From Aculops lycopersici (taxonomy: Eukaryota; Arthropoda; Arachnida; Trombidiformes; Eriophyidae): a DNA stretch of 46,980 bases. The DNA is taken from the NCBI GenBank assembly GCA_015350385.1, contig WNKI01000002.1, forward strand, positions 92,349 to 139,328, read 5' to 3'. Below, one piece after another: positions 21,307-31,265 of this stretch. Each line of letters opens with the position of its first letter. The first letter of the stretch is position 1. The position numbers were made by a program, and so were the translations under genes. The notes under the pieces were generated by a model. It did no database searches, was not told the DNA's origin, and worked only from the letters and a program-made list of their open reading frames with translations.

Positions 21307-22367
21307 GCACATTGGCGTCTAGGATTGTTGGGCATAGATTTTATTATAGCGCAGTAATTTTTGAAAAACTACTCAGAACTCAATATTGAATGCAGCTATT
21401 ATTTGCTCTCTGGTGCCGTGTTGGCTCGTAAACGCGACGGCGCAGTAAGTGACCGACTAGTCAGGAGAAAGACTCGTTGCTTTCCTATTTTCGCCACTGC
21501 CAACAAGCAAACCAAACGGCGGATCCCACGCACACGAAGAACGCGCCTCGGCGCTTGAGAGTTGGATTAAAAAAATTTAATGCGCCACACTGTAGTTGTT
21601 GTGTGCTCGATGCAGCTTTGCTCAAGCGAGAAACCTTTGGCCCGATTGCCTTCCTTGCATTGTGATGATGACTTAAACTTGTCTCCTGTTGGCAGGATTT
21701 CTTTTCCCCCTCCAAAGGGGAAAGCATGGGGGACAGGAAACCCGGTTTGGGGGCAATAGAATGGGGAAAAGAGAGGGAAGCAATAGCGATATCAGCTTTT
21801 TGTCCTTGTTGTTCCTCTCCCCTCCGCTGGCGTCCTCGTCGTCGACGAGGTTGCCCGTGTGTCAGATCGGGGGGATTCGCCATTGGGTTTGTGTGTGAAT
21901 TATGTGCGCTCTAAGCTCTGGCACTGGTGAAACTGAGAAACTAGCCCAGCGTCCCTTACTCTGTCTTTCTGTGTTGAACGAGAATGGAAAAGCAAGTGAG
22001 GATTTCGTTGCTGCTACTGCCGCCAGAATGCTAGAGTTTCTCTGTGTTAATGCATTGGCTGCACACAGAAATGGTGTAGAAGTGGCAGCGGCGGCGGTGC
22101 CAGTCAAACACAGTAGCACTGGCGGCAGCAGCAGCAGCGGTAGGAGCAATAGGAAGACATGCACACAGATCCAGTAAATTTAGTAGCAAGCGAGCGTTCA
22201 ACTTTTCCCATTGACTCAATGCAGAGAGTCAGAGAGAGAGAGAGAGAGAGAGCGAGCGACGGAATCGGCGCCAGCAAAAGCAGCCAAAGTAGGAGCAGCA
22301 GTAGCAGCAAGCAGCATTAGCGGCGGCAATGGTGGTGCAGCAGTAGTTTGCGGATGGACGCGATATG
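21307..22367. other. Intergenic region between tRNA-Val and the GW182 leader
   Basis: No supported gene. It probably contains the GW182 promoter. A (GA)n tract lies at about 22229-22252 and short GCAGCAGC-type runs on either side. Several open frames here are Ser/Ala/Arg-rich products of these repeats. Confidence 0.45.
22229..22252. repeat. (GA)n microsatellite upstream of GW182
   Basis: A GA dinucleotide run of about 24 bp, about 580 bp before the GW182 start codon. It could act as a GAGA-type promoter element, but that is not shown. Confidence 0.75.
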
Positions 22368-22833
22368 CTGATATCAAAACTAAGACCGACTACGATTATT
22401 ATTACCTACTCCACATTAACCATACGACAAAGAGACGGACTAATACTTTATTCTATCTGAATCAAGAATATCAATTATAATATTATTGAAATTATTATCA
22501 TCATCATCAAACAAAACAACAACCACAACCCAGAAGAATCATTAGCACGACACAAAGAACCTACACTTACATAACAAAATCCCACCACCACGACCACACT
22601 AACTAAACAAACGAACTGGACTACCAATCAATCCAAAGCCAAATCTTCGCAAAATTCTCCAATCCAACCGAAAAATACATAGCCCTAATACAAAACGGAG
22701 CCCTAACGCTAGAAAAAATCAAGCAATAGCTTGAGGAAGCACAATTCACTAGCCATCAGTTTATTATTTGACGCAAAAGCACTCATCAGCGACGGAAATA
22801 GAAGCAGGCGAGTAGAAGTGGAACGGAAGAGGA
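22368..22833 (+). promoter_or_regulatory. AUG-free, G-poor leader of the GW182-like gene
   Basis: From about 22368 to the start codon at 22834 there is no ATG in any plus-strand frame, over roughly 465 nt. The part from about 22495 to 22730 is strongly A/C-rich with very few G residues, which predicts little secondary structure. A 41-codon open stretch without a Met (about 22609-22728) reads like protein but ends in TAG and is probably chance. No clear intron was found. Confidence 0.5.
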
Positions 22834-25800
22834 ATGTATAAGAGCAACACGAATCCCGCTACGGCCGCTAGGTCGATTGGCGGCGGCGGTCGCGTTGGTG
22901 GAGCTACTCTGCCAAGTGGGTCAAGTTGGGGCACCTCGAGCAAGACTTTAGCCGACTATGTTAAAGAGTCAGCGGCATGGTCCCAGCAGAATAGCTCCGC
23001 TGCAGCAGCTGCTGCGGCAGTAAACTCCATTCATCAACAACAACAAAACCACCATCACCAACTTCATCTTCACCAACAACAACAGCAAAACCAACACAAC
23101 CCAACCACCTCAATGCCATGGGCCGCAGCCGTCAAGGCGCCACCCGATTCGTTATCAGCCGCGGCCATTGCGGCTGCAGCGGCAGTTGCCTCGGCCAACT
23201 CAGCATTCGATTACAACAACTCCACCATTGGCTCGTGGAGTTCGCCTGAGACAAGTTCCTCTAATCGCGCCGGAGGCTGGAACGCCGATGGTTCGCTTAA
23301 AAGTGATGGTACTTTTGATGATGGCACTGCCATTTGGGGCAATCCAACTCAAAAGAAAACGGGTGTCGATTGGACTGAAAAAGAATCCTCGTTGAATCCT
23401 CAATTTTCGCAAGCCAACTCAGACAAATCACAACGTATCCAAAAATCCGAGCCAGTTATTAGCTCCTTAAATGGGACTGAAGCTTGGGGTGTCCCAATGC
23501 CAACGAGAAGCTCACCACAACAACAACAGAACGGCATTGGTAAAAATGACATTAGTGGCAATACTTATGGACAAGCTAAATCCAATAATATTAATATAAA
23601 CAACTCATCATCATCAGCAGCTAACGAACCACAACTCTCTTGGGGTGGTGAACAATTATCGCCAACATCATCATCTTTATCTAGTCGTAATTTACACCAA
23701 CAACAAGCAACAAATGGAAACTCTAGTCCACCAAACGTCTCCAACAATTGGGGAGGTTTGGGTGCAACAATAACAAACAAGCCAAAGTCCTCGGCCGACT
23801 GGCTGGCCGGCGGTCCGTCTTCGGTGGTTAATGGAAACGCATCTCAGGCTCGTCTTGATGAATTGAACAAGCAGATTGAATCATCTAGCCTCTTTGATTC
23901 AATTTCAAAGTCTTCATCCGGAAACTCAAATCTTGAGCACCATCTAGCTGGTCTCAGTCTAGCTGGCAATGCCAGTGGTGCAGTTCGGAACAATAGTGGT
24001 TTAATGGGAGCAAATCAAGCTATCAACGATCTCAAACAGCAAATGAGTGCCAATTCATTTTCGAATGACTTACTTGATCCATCTGCCTCATCATCAAATC
24101 GGCAAGTTATGAGCGGAAACTTGGTGCCAGGCGGTGGATCTTCAAACAACTCAAGCAATAACAATCAATCTCAATTGGATTTAGCGGCAGCCTATGCCTC
24201 TTCCACAGCTCCCTCGAGGGATCTACTTAAGCAAATGGTTCACCAAATCCAGCTAGCGGTCCAAGCCGGCCATTTAAATGCTCATATATTGAATCAGCCA
24301 ATGTCAGCGCAGACCTTGCAGCTTGTTTATCAGTTATTACAACAAATCAAGTTCTTGCACCAACTGCAAGAGATACACCTGCGATCTGGCGGAGGCGGAA
24401 AATCGGACCTCAGTGGCTCACCTGGTGCATTAGAAGTCCAGATCAATCGTATTAGACAAAACATAAGCTTATTACAGAAAGCTATAACTCACCAACAAGA
24501 AGCTTTGAGCAAAAACGATGATATGAAACAACAACAGCAGCAGCAAAGACAGGCAGCCGCTGCCATGGCTGCCGCCCAAGCCGCAGCAGTTGCACAGGCT
24601 GCAAACGAGCCCTTTGGTCGATATGCATCAGCAATCTCGAAACAATTATCCACCAATTCAAAAGTTCCTCCAAGTAACATGTCAAATATTATTGGAAATA
24701 ATAGTAATCTAGATAGCTTTAGACGGAGCAGTCTCATTGATACTTTAACAGGTAACAGTAATAGTGATTCACTGCGTTCAGCTCAAGCAACATTTGAAGC
24801 TAATGCAACTCTTGATAAAACCTTGTCCTCGTTGATCCAACAGTCAGCATCACCATCAGCAAATAACAATATTTTAGGTAACGGCAACAAGCAAGCAAGC
24901 CCTGGTGACTATTCTAAAGCACAACAATCAGGTTTCTCTAATCAAAACACTAACAATAAGGGATCATCATCATCAAACTCCGCAGCCTCTAATGCATGGA
25001 TGGCCTTCAATTCGGGAGACTTTATCTCATCGGGCTCCGGTTGGTCATCAAGAATCTCATCAAATGTATCTCAAGAACAGCAACAAGCGTCATTCAATAA
25101 CGACTTGGATCAATTTGGAAACGGGAAGGGTTGGCGTGGTGTTAGTTCCTCGCTTTTATCCGACGACAAAGATGACGTCGACTCATCGCCACCCTCTCTG
25201 GCGCCAGGTTCTTCCTTGAGATCCAATGCAAGTTCAGTACCAAATAATATTCTCAAGCAATTGAATGAAAATGATTTCTTATCCAGAAGTAGTGGCGGTG
25301 GCAATGGGGGCAGTAGAATTTCCGGTGGCGATTCAGGATCTCCATTCTATGATTGGGGCAACAATAGTGACTCACAAAAGAGAAGCTTTGACTCGGGCTC
25401 ATTGACTTCCTCTTCAGGTAACTCATCATCTATGGCTGCCTTTAGTAACAGTACCGGTAATAGCGGTAACAACCAAAACCACCCATCGGCCATTGGCAGC
25501 CTTTCGTTGCAATCAAATCCATGGTTATTTGGTGGACCAACTAACTCTTCCTTGCTCAATATGGGAGTTGATAATATGACCAAGAACAACACTAACAGCA
25601 ACAATCTAAATGGTGGCAATCTAACAAGTAACAACAAAATGGACAACGGCGAGAATGACACAAACAAGGCTGCCAATTCGTTATTTAACAATTTGAAACA
25701 ACAGCAACAATCCTCAAATACTAACCAACCTGGCAATATTCAGCGTTCAACTTCTGCCCTATATGACTGGAGCGACTTGGCCAATACATCAGCTTTACAA

Positions 25801-26031
25801 TTTAATAACGAACAAGCGGCAAGACAAAAGCAGCAGCAGCAACAACAGGCTGCAGCCGCCGCAAGTCTTTTGGGTAACCAGAGACCAACTGGACCACCGC
25901 CAGGTCTCATGAATAACTTCAGATCCACGACAGGTGCCTCAGCGGCCTCATCCTCGGCCAATGGTATATCAATCCTTGACAGCAAGGAATCCGCCTCAAG
26001 TCTGTGGTCAAGTGGTACTTGGTTCGATTAA
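22834..26031 (+). CDS. GW182/gawky/TNRC6-like microRNA silencing protein
   Basis: A 1065-residue single-exon, Ser/Asn/Gln-rich protein with about 19 tryptophans, nearly all next to Gly, Ser, Ala or Asp in the GW/WG style that docks into Argonaute pockets. Examples are Trp-Gly-Asn-Pro, Ala-Trp-Gly-Val-Pro and Asn-Trp-Gly-Gly-Leu-Gly in the first 320 residues, with a second set in the C-terminal third. A helical block at about 458-560 (Ile-Leu-Asn-Gln-Pro, Thr-Leu-Gln-Leu, then Leu-Leu-Gln-Gln-Ile-Lys) matches the Q-rich/M region of TNRC6 proteins. A Gly-Pro-Pro-Pro-Gly-Leu motif near the end matches the silencing region. GW182 proteins bind Argonaute and recruit the PAN2-PAN3 and CCR4-NOT deadenylases in cytoplasmic P-bodies. 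The RRM found near the C-terminus of insect and vertebrate members is missing: the frame stops after a final Leu-Trp-Ser-Ser-Gly. A GTACTT donor-like sequence overlaps the last codons, so a downstream exon is possible. Convergent with the next gene. Confidence 0.85.
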   Translation: MYKSNTNPATAARSIGGGGRVGGATLPSGSSWGTSSKTLADYVKESAAWSQQNSSAAAAAAAVNSIHQQQQNHHHQLHLHQQQQQNQHNPTTSMPWAAAVKAPPDSLSAAAIAAAAAVASANSAFDYNNSTIGSWSSPETSSSNRAGGWNADGSLKSDGTFDDGTAIWGNPTQKKTGVDWTEKESSLNPQFSQANSDKSQRIQKSEPVISSLNGTEAWGVPMPTRSSPQQQQNGIGKNDISGNTYGQAKSNNININNSSSSAANEPQLSWGGEQLSPTSSSLSSRNLHQQQATNGNSSPPNVSNNWGGLGATITNKPKSSADWLAGGPSSVVNGNASQARLDELNKQIESSSLFDSISKSSSGNSNLEHHLAGLSLAGNASGAVRNNSGLMGANQAINDLKQQMSANSFSNDLLDPSASSSNRQVMSGNLVPGGGSSNNSSNNNQSQLDLAAAYASSTAPSRDLLKQMVHQIQLAVQAGHLNAHILNQPMSAQTLQLVYQLLQQIKFLHQLQEIHLRSGGGGKSDLSGSPGALEVQINRIRQNISLLQKAITHQQEALSKNDDMKQQQQQQRQAAAAMAAAQAAAVAQAANEPFGRYASAISKQLSTNSKVPPSNMSNIIGNNSNLDSFRRSSLIDTLTGNSNSDSLRSAQATFEANATLDKTLSSLIQQSASPSANNNILGNGNKQASPGDYSKAQQSGFSNQNTNNKGSSSSNSAASNAWMAFNSGDFISSGSGWSSRISSNVSQEQQQASFNNDLDQFGNGKGWRGVSSSLLSDDKDDVDSSPPSLAPGSSLRSNASSVPNNILKQLNENDFLSRSSGGGNGGSRISGGDSGSPFYDWGNNSDSQKRSFDSGSLTSSSGNSSSMAAFSNSTGNSGNNQNHPSAIGSLSLQSNPWLFGGPTNSSLLNMGVDNMTKNNTNSNNLNGGNLTSNNKMDNGENDTNKAANSLFNNLKQQQQSSNTNQPGNIQRSTSALYDWSDLANTSALQFNNEQAARQKQQQQQQAAAAASLLGNQRPTGPPPGLMNNFRSTTGASAASSSANGISILDSKESASSLWSSGTWFD

Positions 26032-26503
26032 AGATATTGGCTAGTTGGCCTTTCAGTAATACATCATGAATATCAGATTGACAAATTGATATGATTATAC
26101 ACAACAACAAAACTAATCCAAACAAAACAAAACGAAGAGGACAAAAAATCTTTATATTTAAGAAAAGTTGAATCTCACCATATTGTTGCGCTCCTCTTCA
26201 GCTATCACTCAAAAATAATTACATACACTCAGGATATGCATCATCAGTGCGTTATCAAAATTATGAATGCTATTACATTACTATCACTAGCATTATTATT
26301 ATCATTATCATGATATAATCATATATCAAAACAAGAACAACAAAGACTAAAATCACCAATGAATGTGGTATTGCGCCTATGAGCTCTCAAGAGTTGATAC
26401 CTCGATGGTTTTAAAGCTTGAAATTAATCTGCTTCTACTTGATGATATAACATAGTTTGTTTATGTATAACATAATTTTAATAGTAGTAAGTTATGAAAT
26501 CAT
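26032..26503. other. Convergent 3' region between GW182 and the tail-anchored protein gene
   Basis: AT-rich spacer of about 470 bp with no gene. No AATAAA lies on the plus strand within it; on the minus strand ATTAAA occurs near 26473. The 3' UTRs of the two convergent genes probably meet or overlap here. Confidence 0.5.
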
Positions 26504-29396
26504 CTACATTAAGTAATGTAATAATGGCGATACAACAATAAATAGAATGATAACCATTCCGATAGGTGTGAGTATAATGGAAGAGATGCGCATCCAAGGC
26601 GAATTAGTTCGATGCGAGGTAATTGGCGGCAAAGGTGGACAAGTCGAGGGGTCAAAAAGTAGGGGCATCTGGTTTGCAGTTGCCGAGGTTGTGGTGGCAG
26701 CAGTCATTGCATTTGTAGTGGTAGCTCTAATCAATGGTAGAGGTGTTCCCGCAACAGGAAGCGGTGAGAAAGGGGCATAGGTGCCGACAGGCGGCATGAG
26801 GTTGGTCGCTAGCTGTTGCTGTTGCTGATAAGACCTGTGGCTTTGAGATGAGTTTGGTCTATACAATGAGCCAACTCCGCCGCTACCAATGGCAGGAGAG
26901 CCGGGTGCACAAATGTGCTGTTGGCTACTTCCTCCGGGTTGCTGCTTCTGCTGGCTCGAGTGAGACCGGAAATGGAGACTGCCAGTTGATCTCTGCTGCT
27001 GTTGTTGACTGCCGTGCTGGGTCACTTGAACAGATTGCCCATAAATACCCGGTTGCTGCTGCTGCCGCCGCGACTCCTGACTTTCGATGGCCGACGAAGA
27101 GTTTGAGTTTGCGGCCGAGGTAGCTGAGCGCCGGAAGCTAACAGTTTGTCTCTGCTTACTATTTCCGCCAACCACACCATTCTGGTTCCTTGTATTTACC
27201 GAACTCGTTGTAAGATCCTCACCTCGCTGGTGGCGCCTACTATTGGTGTTGCTGTTGGGGTTGTTGGTGTCAGTGTTGAGGTTGTTCACTTGGTGCTGCT
27301 GGTCACTGGCTGGATTGTTATCGTAATCACTAGATGATCCTGGCTGATGGTGCGACACAACAACCACCTGCTGTTGGCTCAGTTGTTGGGGTTGTTGTTG
27401 TAAGCTCGCGTCCGTTATGGTGTCGGAGGTCGCGGTGTAGGTGTTATGTCGAATCAGAGGGGGTGGCGCGGGCGGCGGCGGTGGTGCAGGCAAGGAAGCC
27501 TGTGCTAGATTGATGGGCGTGCCGGGTGGCTGTTGATTAGAGGGCAGGTGGTTCACCTGGGTATTTTGGGGTGGGTGTCGATTTTGGTGCTGGTGTTGAT
27601 GGTTATGGTGTGGGTAGCCCGCGACGTGCGGTTCCGGTGGCGGCGGCGGAGGGGGCTGATGTTGCGACGGGTGATGGTGGAGATGCTGAGGTAACGTTTG
27701 GTGCTGATGTATAAGATGAGCATGTGGATGGTGCGAATGTGGTGAGTGTTGTTGATGATGATGTTGGTTGTGGTGGTGGTGGTGATTTTGGTGGTGTTGC
27801 TGCTGATGATGATGATGTTGGCGGTGTTGCACGCTTAGTGGCGGCGGCGGAAGTTGTGGCTGGTGGCCAACACTTGAGGCCGCCAGGGAAGCCGAGTGCT
27901 GGCTTAAGGTCAAGCATTCGATTGAGTTGGAGCAACTACAGTCGGATTCCTGATCACTCGAGCACCCGTCGACGAGGTGATGGGATGCGCCTACGGCCGC
28001 CGGGTTCCCGTGGATCGTGTAGGCGGCTACATAGTTGTGATGCGCCGGATGCCACACTTGCGGTGCAGCCTGTTGCTGCACCAGCGGCGCGGCCACCTTA
28101 TTTGTGGCCACCACTTGCGGGCCGGAAACAACGGAGCTGGTCGTTGCCGAGGACACTGTTGCACCGCTACCACTTCCGGCGCCCGTGGCGCAACAATCCT
28201 GCGATGGAGTCTGGTGGCTGCGATTCTGCAGCTCAACTCCCGCTGTTTGCTGCTGCTGTACTTGGGCAGGAGATGGTGGAACTGTGCTCGGTGGACCCGA
28301 GGGCCCACCTGTCACGAGCTTGAGAGCGGCCTTCTGACCGCCAGGCCCAAAGCTCATATTTTTACGGCTGCTCCTGTTGTTGCTTGAATTCTCTTGCAAT
28401 TGTTGTCCTGATTCTATTGGCAAATCTTGAGTGACTACCGACTCGTGCTTCTGTTGCTGTTGTTGATCTAACTTCCGGGAACTCGATAGTGGCCCGATAG
28501 CTTTTGGCTCTTGAATCGTCGTTGCTGTTGGGCGGTAGAGTGTGGCGTTCGGCGCTCGCATCGTATTGTCCCCGAAAAAGACGAGAGGTGAGTCTGGTGT
28601 TTGCTGCTTGTATTTGGTGGAGGTATTGAAATTTTGCAGAGTATTGAGATTACAGACACTTGAGTCTGTGGTCTGAGTTGTATTGTTTGTTCCGTAGCTA
28701 GTATCATAGAAACTGTCCAAACTTCCGGCTAAATCTTGCTGCTGTGCGATTTCTTCATTCAGTTCAAAAATGGTGAGGGGGGATACGATGATTGATCTAT
28801 CTGATGAAAATCTTGCATTATTTTGCTTCGTTGAATTGCTTCGGTAAAAACTTGGCTTGTTATTATTATAATTATAATTATTAATGGTATTGGTACTGGT
28901 ATCAGAAATTGGATTCTTCGCATCATTAAAGTTATGATAATTATCACTCGTTGATGTGTTTTGTCGCTCTAAAAGCTCATAGTCAAAATCACTTGGGTCA
29001 ATTTGCATTATAGACCCGCTGCTCGAGTCGGCCCCTCGCCGGATAACTTGCAACTGGAGATTGTGCTCATGAGATAAGAGTCCAGTGGGCGGCCAACGGT
29101 GAAAAATAGACGAGGATGATGACAATCGCTCGCGATTGCCACTGACACTCGTGCTGGAGACAAAGGGCAACTCTGACGTTGAAACTGAGCGATCCGCTCC
29201 AAATCCATATTTCTCGCCAGTATAAGCGCCAGTGTCAATCTGGTTTACCTGGTCGTGATAGTCGTGGTAGTTGTCGCAACCACCACCACTAATCTCTAGT
29301 GGTGCTAGATAACGGAAAGCAGCTAGCTCGCCGCCTGTAAGGGTTGCAGCTCTAGCTCGTCGTTCGAGGCACGCAAATTTGCCCTCCTCGTCTTCT

Positions 29397-29434
<38 letters not shown>

Positions 29435-29620
29435 ATCGTTGTTTTTGTATTTGTCGTGGTCGTTGTTGTTGTTGGTATTGATCAGATTAATGAAACGCAA
29501 TCTGCCCCTTCGGATACCTGAGCCAATTTGTCGGTGCAGATGGTGGTTTTGATATTGATGGTGCTGCAAAGTAATTGCCTCCTCTCTTCGCTGACGCCGA
29601 TCAACTCGGCGCTCGCTCAT
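26504..29620 (-). CDS. Unrecognised Gln/His/Asn-rich protein with C-terminal transmembrane anchor
   Basis: A protein of about 1038 residues from the ATG at 29620; the frame is open a little further upstream but without an earlier ATG. I do not recognise a family. Visible features are a poly-Asn run near the N-terminus (genome 29398-29440), a Ser/Thr-rich first third, and long Gln, His and Pro/His tracts in the middle. An acidic Cys/Ser-rich patch (Asp-Gln-Glu-Ser-Asp-Cys-Ser-Cys-Ser) lies at about 27930-27960. The last 27 residues form a single hydrophobic segment (Ile-Leu ... Ile-Gly-Met-Val-Ile-Ile-Leu-Phe-Ile-Val-Val) ending three residues before the stop. No N-terminal signal is seen, so a tail-anchored protein facing the cytosol is the simplest reading. 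The long open frame argues that it is real. Function unknown. Confidence 0.55.
26537..26542 (+). terminator. Possible GW182 poly(A) signal inside the antisense gene
   Basis: The first plus-strand AATAAA after the GW182 stop (about 506 nt downstream) lies within the C-terminal codons of the opposite-strand gene. If used, the two mRNAs would overlap antisense. Confidence 0.3.
29398..29440. repeat. (TTG)n trinucleotide repeat, coding poly-Asn
   Basis: Eleven to twelve TTG copies, which read as AAC codons (Asn) on the minus strand inside the tail-anchored protein gene. Confidence 0.85.
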
Positions 29621-30146
29621 CGAAGTCCCCGGATTTGAGCAACCAACGGCTTTGGTTTCGCCTGCCGTTTCTCGCGTCCAACTTGACGAGGGGCTCACTT
29701 TTCACCCATGAACCGCAAAGCGGAAATCGGACGCCGGGGGCTCGAACCTGATAGGCGCGCAGCGCTTCAAATAACAACAGACATCAACAATAGCAAAACT
29801 GAAACCTTAATAACAACAACCACATCAACAACAACAAAGCAAGCGCTAAGGAGACGCCCGGTTGCTCAGACTATCATTTTGCGTCCCGTCTTCTCTCCCT
29901 CGCTTCAGCTTTCTGACTCTTGGCTTGAAAATTGTGCCGACTCTTGCTTAGTTTCCTCTTCCTTTTCTTCGCTTCCTGTCTGTGCTCTTGAAGCTCGTTG
30001 GCTTGCTACTGCTTTACCGGCCACCTAAGTCTTGATATCCAACTTGACTTGGCTCAAACTCATACGCGCGCAAACCACGGACCTGAAATCACGTCACTAG
30101 CTTGGTGAATGCCGCGTTGGCGGCAGCGGCGACGACGGCAAGAGCG

Positions 30147-30154
30147 TATAAATA
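30147..30154 (+). promoter_or_regulatory. TATA-like element of uncertain direction
   Basis: TATAAATA follows a GC-rich block in a typical core-promoter arrangement on the plus strand, but no plus-strand gene follows. It may serve a non-coding transcript or the divergent minus-strand gene. Confidence 0.3.
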
Positions 30155-30206
30155 TCTGTGGCTCTCCCTCTCTCGGCGTTCTCTCTTTTTGTCTCGCGCG
30201 TCATTC

Positions 30207-30229
30207 GTCGTCGTCGTCGTCGTCGTCGT
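30207..30229. repeat. (GTC)n trinucleotide repeat
   Basis: About seven tandem GTC copies in non-coding DNA. Confidence 0.8.
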
Positions 30230-30645
30230 GGCGCGCGGACATTCAAATGGCTCGCTGCGAACAACCAGCCAAAGTGGGAGGCTTTGTTTTGCTCTGCTTC
30301 CCTTTCTCCTCCTCTTGTTCTCACTCTATTGCGCCTCCTCCTCCTGCTCTTCGCATTGGCCGGCGTTTGTGGCGCCGTCGCCGTGGTCGCTATGTACCAG
30401 CGCTATGTGCTCTCGCTAGGTGCGTGGTGGTTGCGCTTGCGTTGCCTTGGAATCCGCTGATGGCTCCTCTTCTCGTTGTCGCCATACAGAAACTAGGAGC
30501 TCGGCGCTCAGAGACTAGCGGCCGACACACACACAACCACCGACTCTGCTCTGCTGTGTGGCAAGTTTCGCTTGCCATTTGGGTAGCACACTTTATGCGC
30601 ACGTAAAGCTCTCCCCTTTGGACTCTCTCTCTCTCTCTCTCTCTC

Positions 30646-30665
30646 NNNNNNNNNNNNNNNNNNNN
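30646..30665. other. Assembly gap (20 N)
   Basis: Twenty undetermined bases between (CT)n and (GTAC)n repeats. The gap length is probably arbitrary, because the repeats on both sides would block assembly. Confidence 0.98.
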
Positions 30666-30755
30666 GTACGTACGTCGTCGTCGTCGTACGTACGTACGTA
30701 CGTACGTACGTACGTACGTACGTACGTACGTACGTACGTCGTACGTACGTACTAC
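30666..30755. repeat. (GTAC)n tandem repeat
   Basis: About 15-18 copies of the self-complementary tetranucleotide GTAC with a few interruptions (TCGTCG, CTACGTACTACTA) directly after the gap. It can fold on itself. The window starts with a short version of the same repeat. Confidence 0.9.
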
Positions 30756-30764
30756 GTACTACTA

Positions 30765-30846
<82 letters not shown>
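30765..30846. repeat. (CT)n microsatellite
   Basis: About 80 bp of almost pure CT; a second CT run (30624-30645) precedes the gap. Confidence 0.9.
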
Positions 30847-30848
<2 letters not shown>

Positions 30849-31235
30849 GGTTGTTGTCATCGTAGTTGTTGTTGTTGCTACTATTGCAATGGTGGCCAAT
30901 GTAATTTTTTTTGTCTGCTAGTCGCCTAGTTGAAACTAAATGGAGATACTGAAATTCCAATTGCGCTCTCTGTGTGTAGCGCGTGTCGTGTGTTGCTTTG
31001 TGTGGCGCGCGCCGGTGCGAGTCGACGAGCTGAACGCGTACAGTGGCAAGGGAGCCGCTGGGCGCCTCTTCACGGGAACTCCGAAGTGCCCAGTTGACGT
31101 CTTGCGCCAGTGGAGCCACTTCCAATGTTGTCGTCGCTCTGGCCTAGAAATCCCGACTCACTCCCTTTAACACCACTGGCTCCAGTTGGGAGTCCAAGTG
31201 CCAGACTTCCGCGGCAACAGCAACAGCAGCATCGA

Positions 31236-31265
31236 GACGAGACGGGACGGGACGGGACGGGACGA
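31236..31265. repeat. (GGGAC)n pentanucleotide repeat
   Basis: About five tandem copies of GGGAC with close variants. Confidence 0.75.

Larger units (their letters stand above)
29621..30645. other. Upstream region of the tail-anchored protein gene
   Basis: No supported gene; the open frames on both strands are Ser/Arg/Leu-rich by-products of (GTC)n (about 30207-30229) and CT-rich sequence. It should hold the promoter of the minus-strand gene at 26504-29620. A TATAAATA element at 30147-30154 lies about 530 bp from that ATG. Confidence 0.45.

Noticed and set aside
27724..28387. Plus-strand frames of 136-199 codons opposite the tail-anchored gene
   Set aside because: Antisense shadows of CAG/CAC-rich codons; low complexity and overlapping one another.
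29735..29760. Minus-strand B-box-like sequence (GGTTCGAGCCC)
   Set aside because: No matching T-stem, no A box at the right distance and no cloverleaf, so not a tRNA gene.
30508..31125. 205-codon minus-strand frame across the assembly gap
   Set aside because: Made of Arg-Glu and Thr-Tyr-Val repeats from (CT)n and (GTAC)n and it spans undetermined bases.
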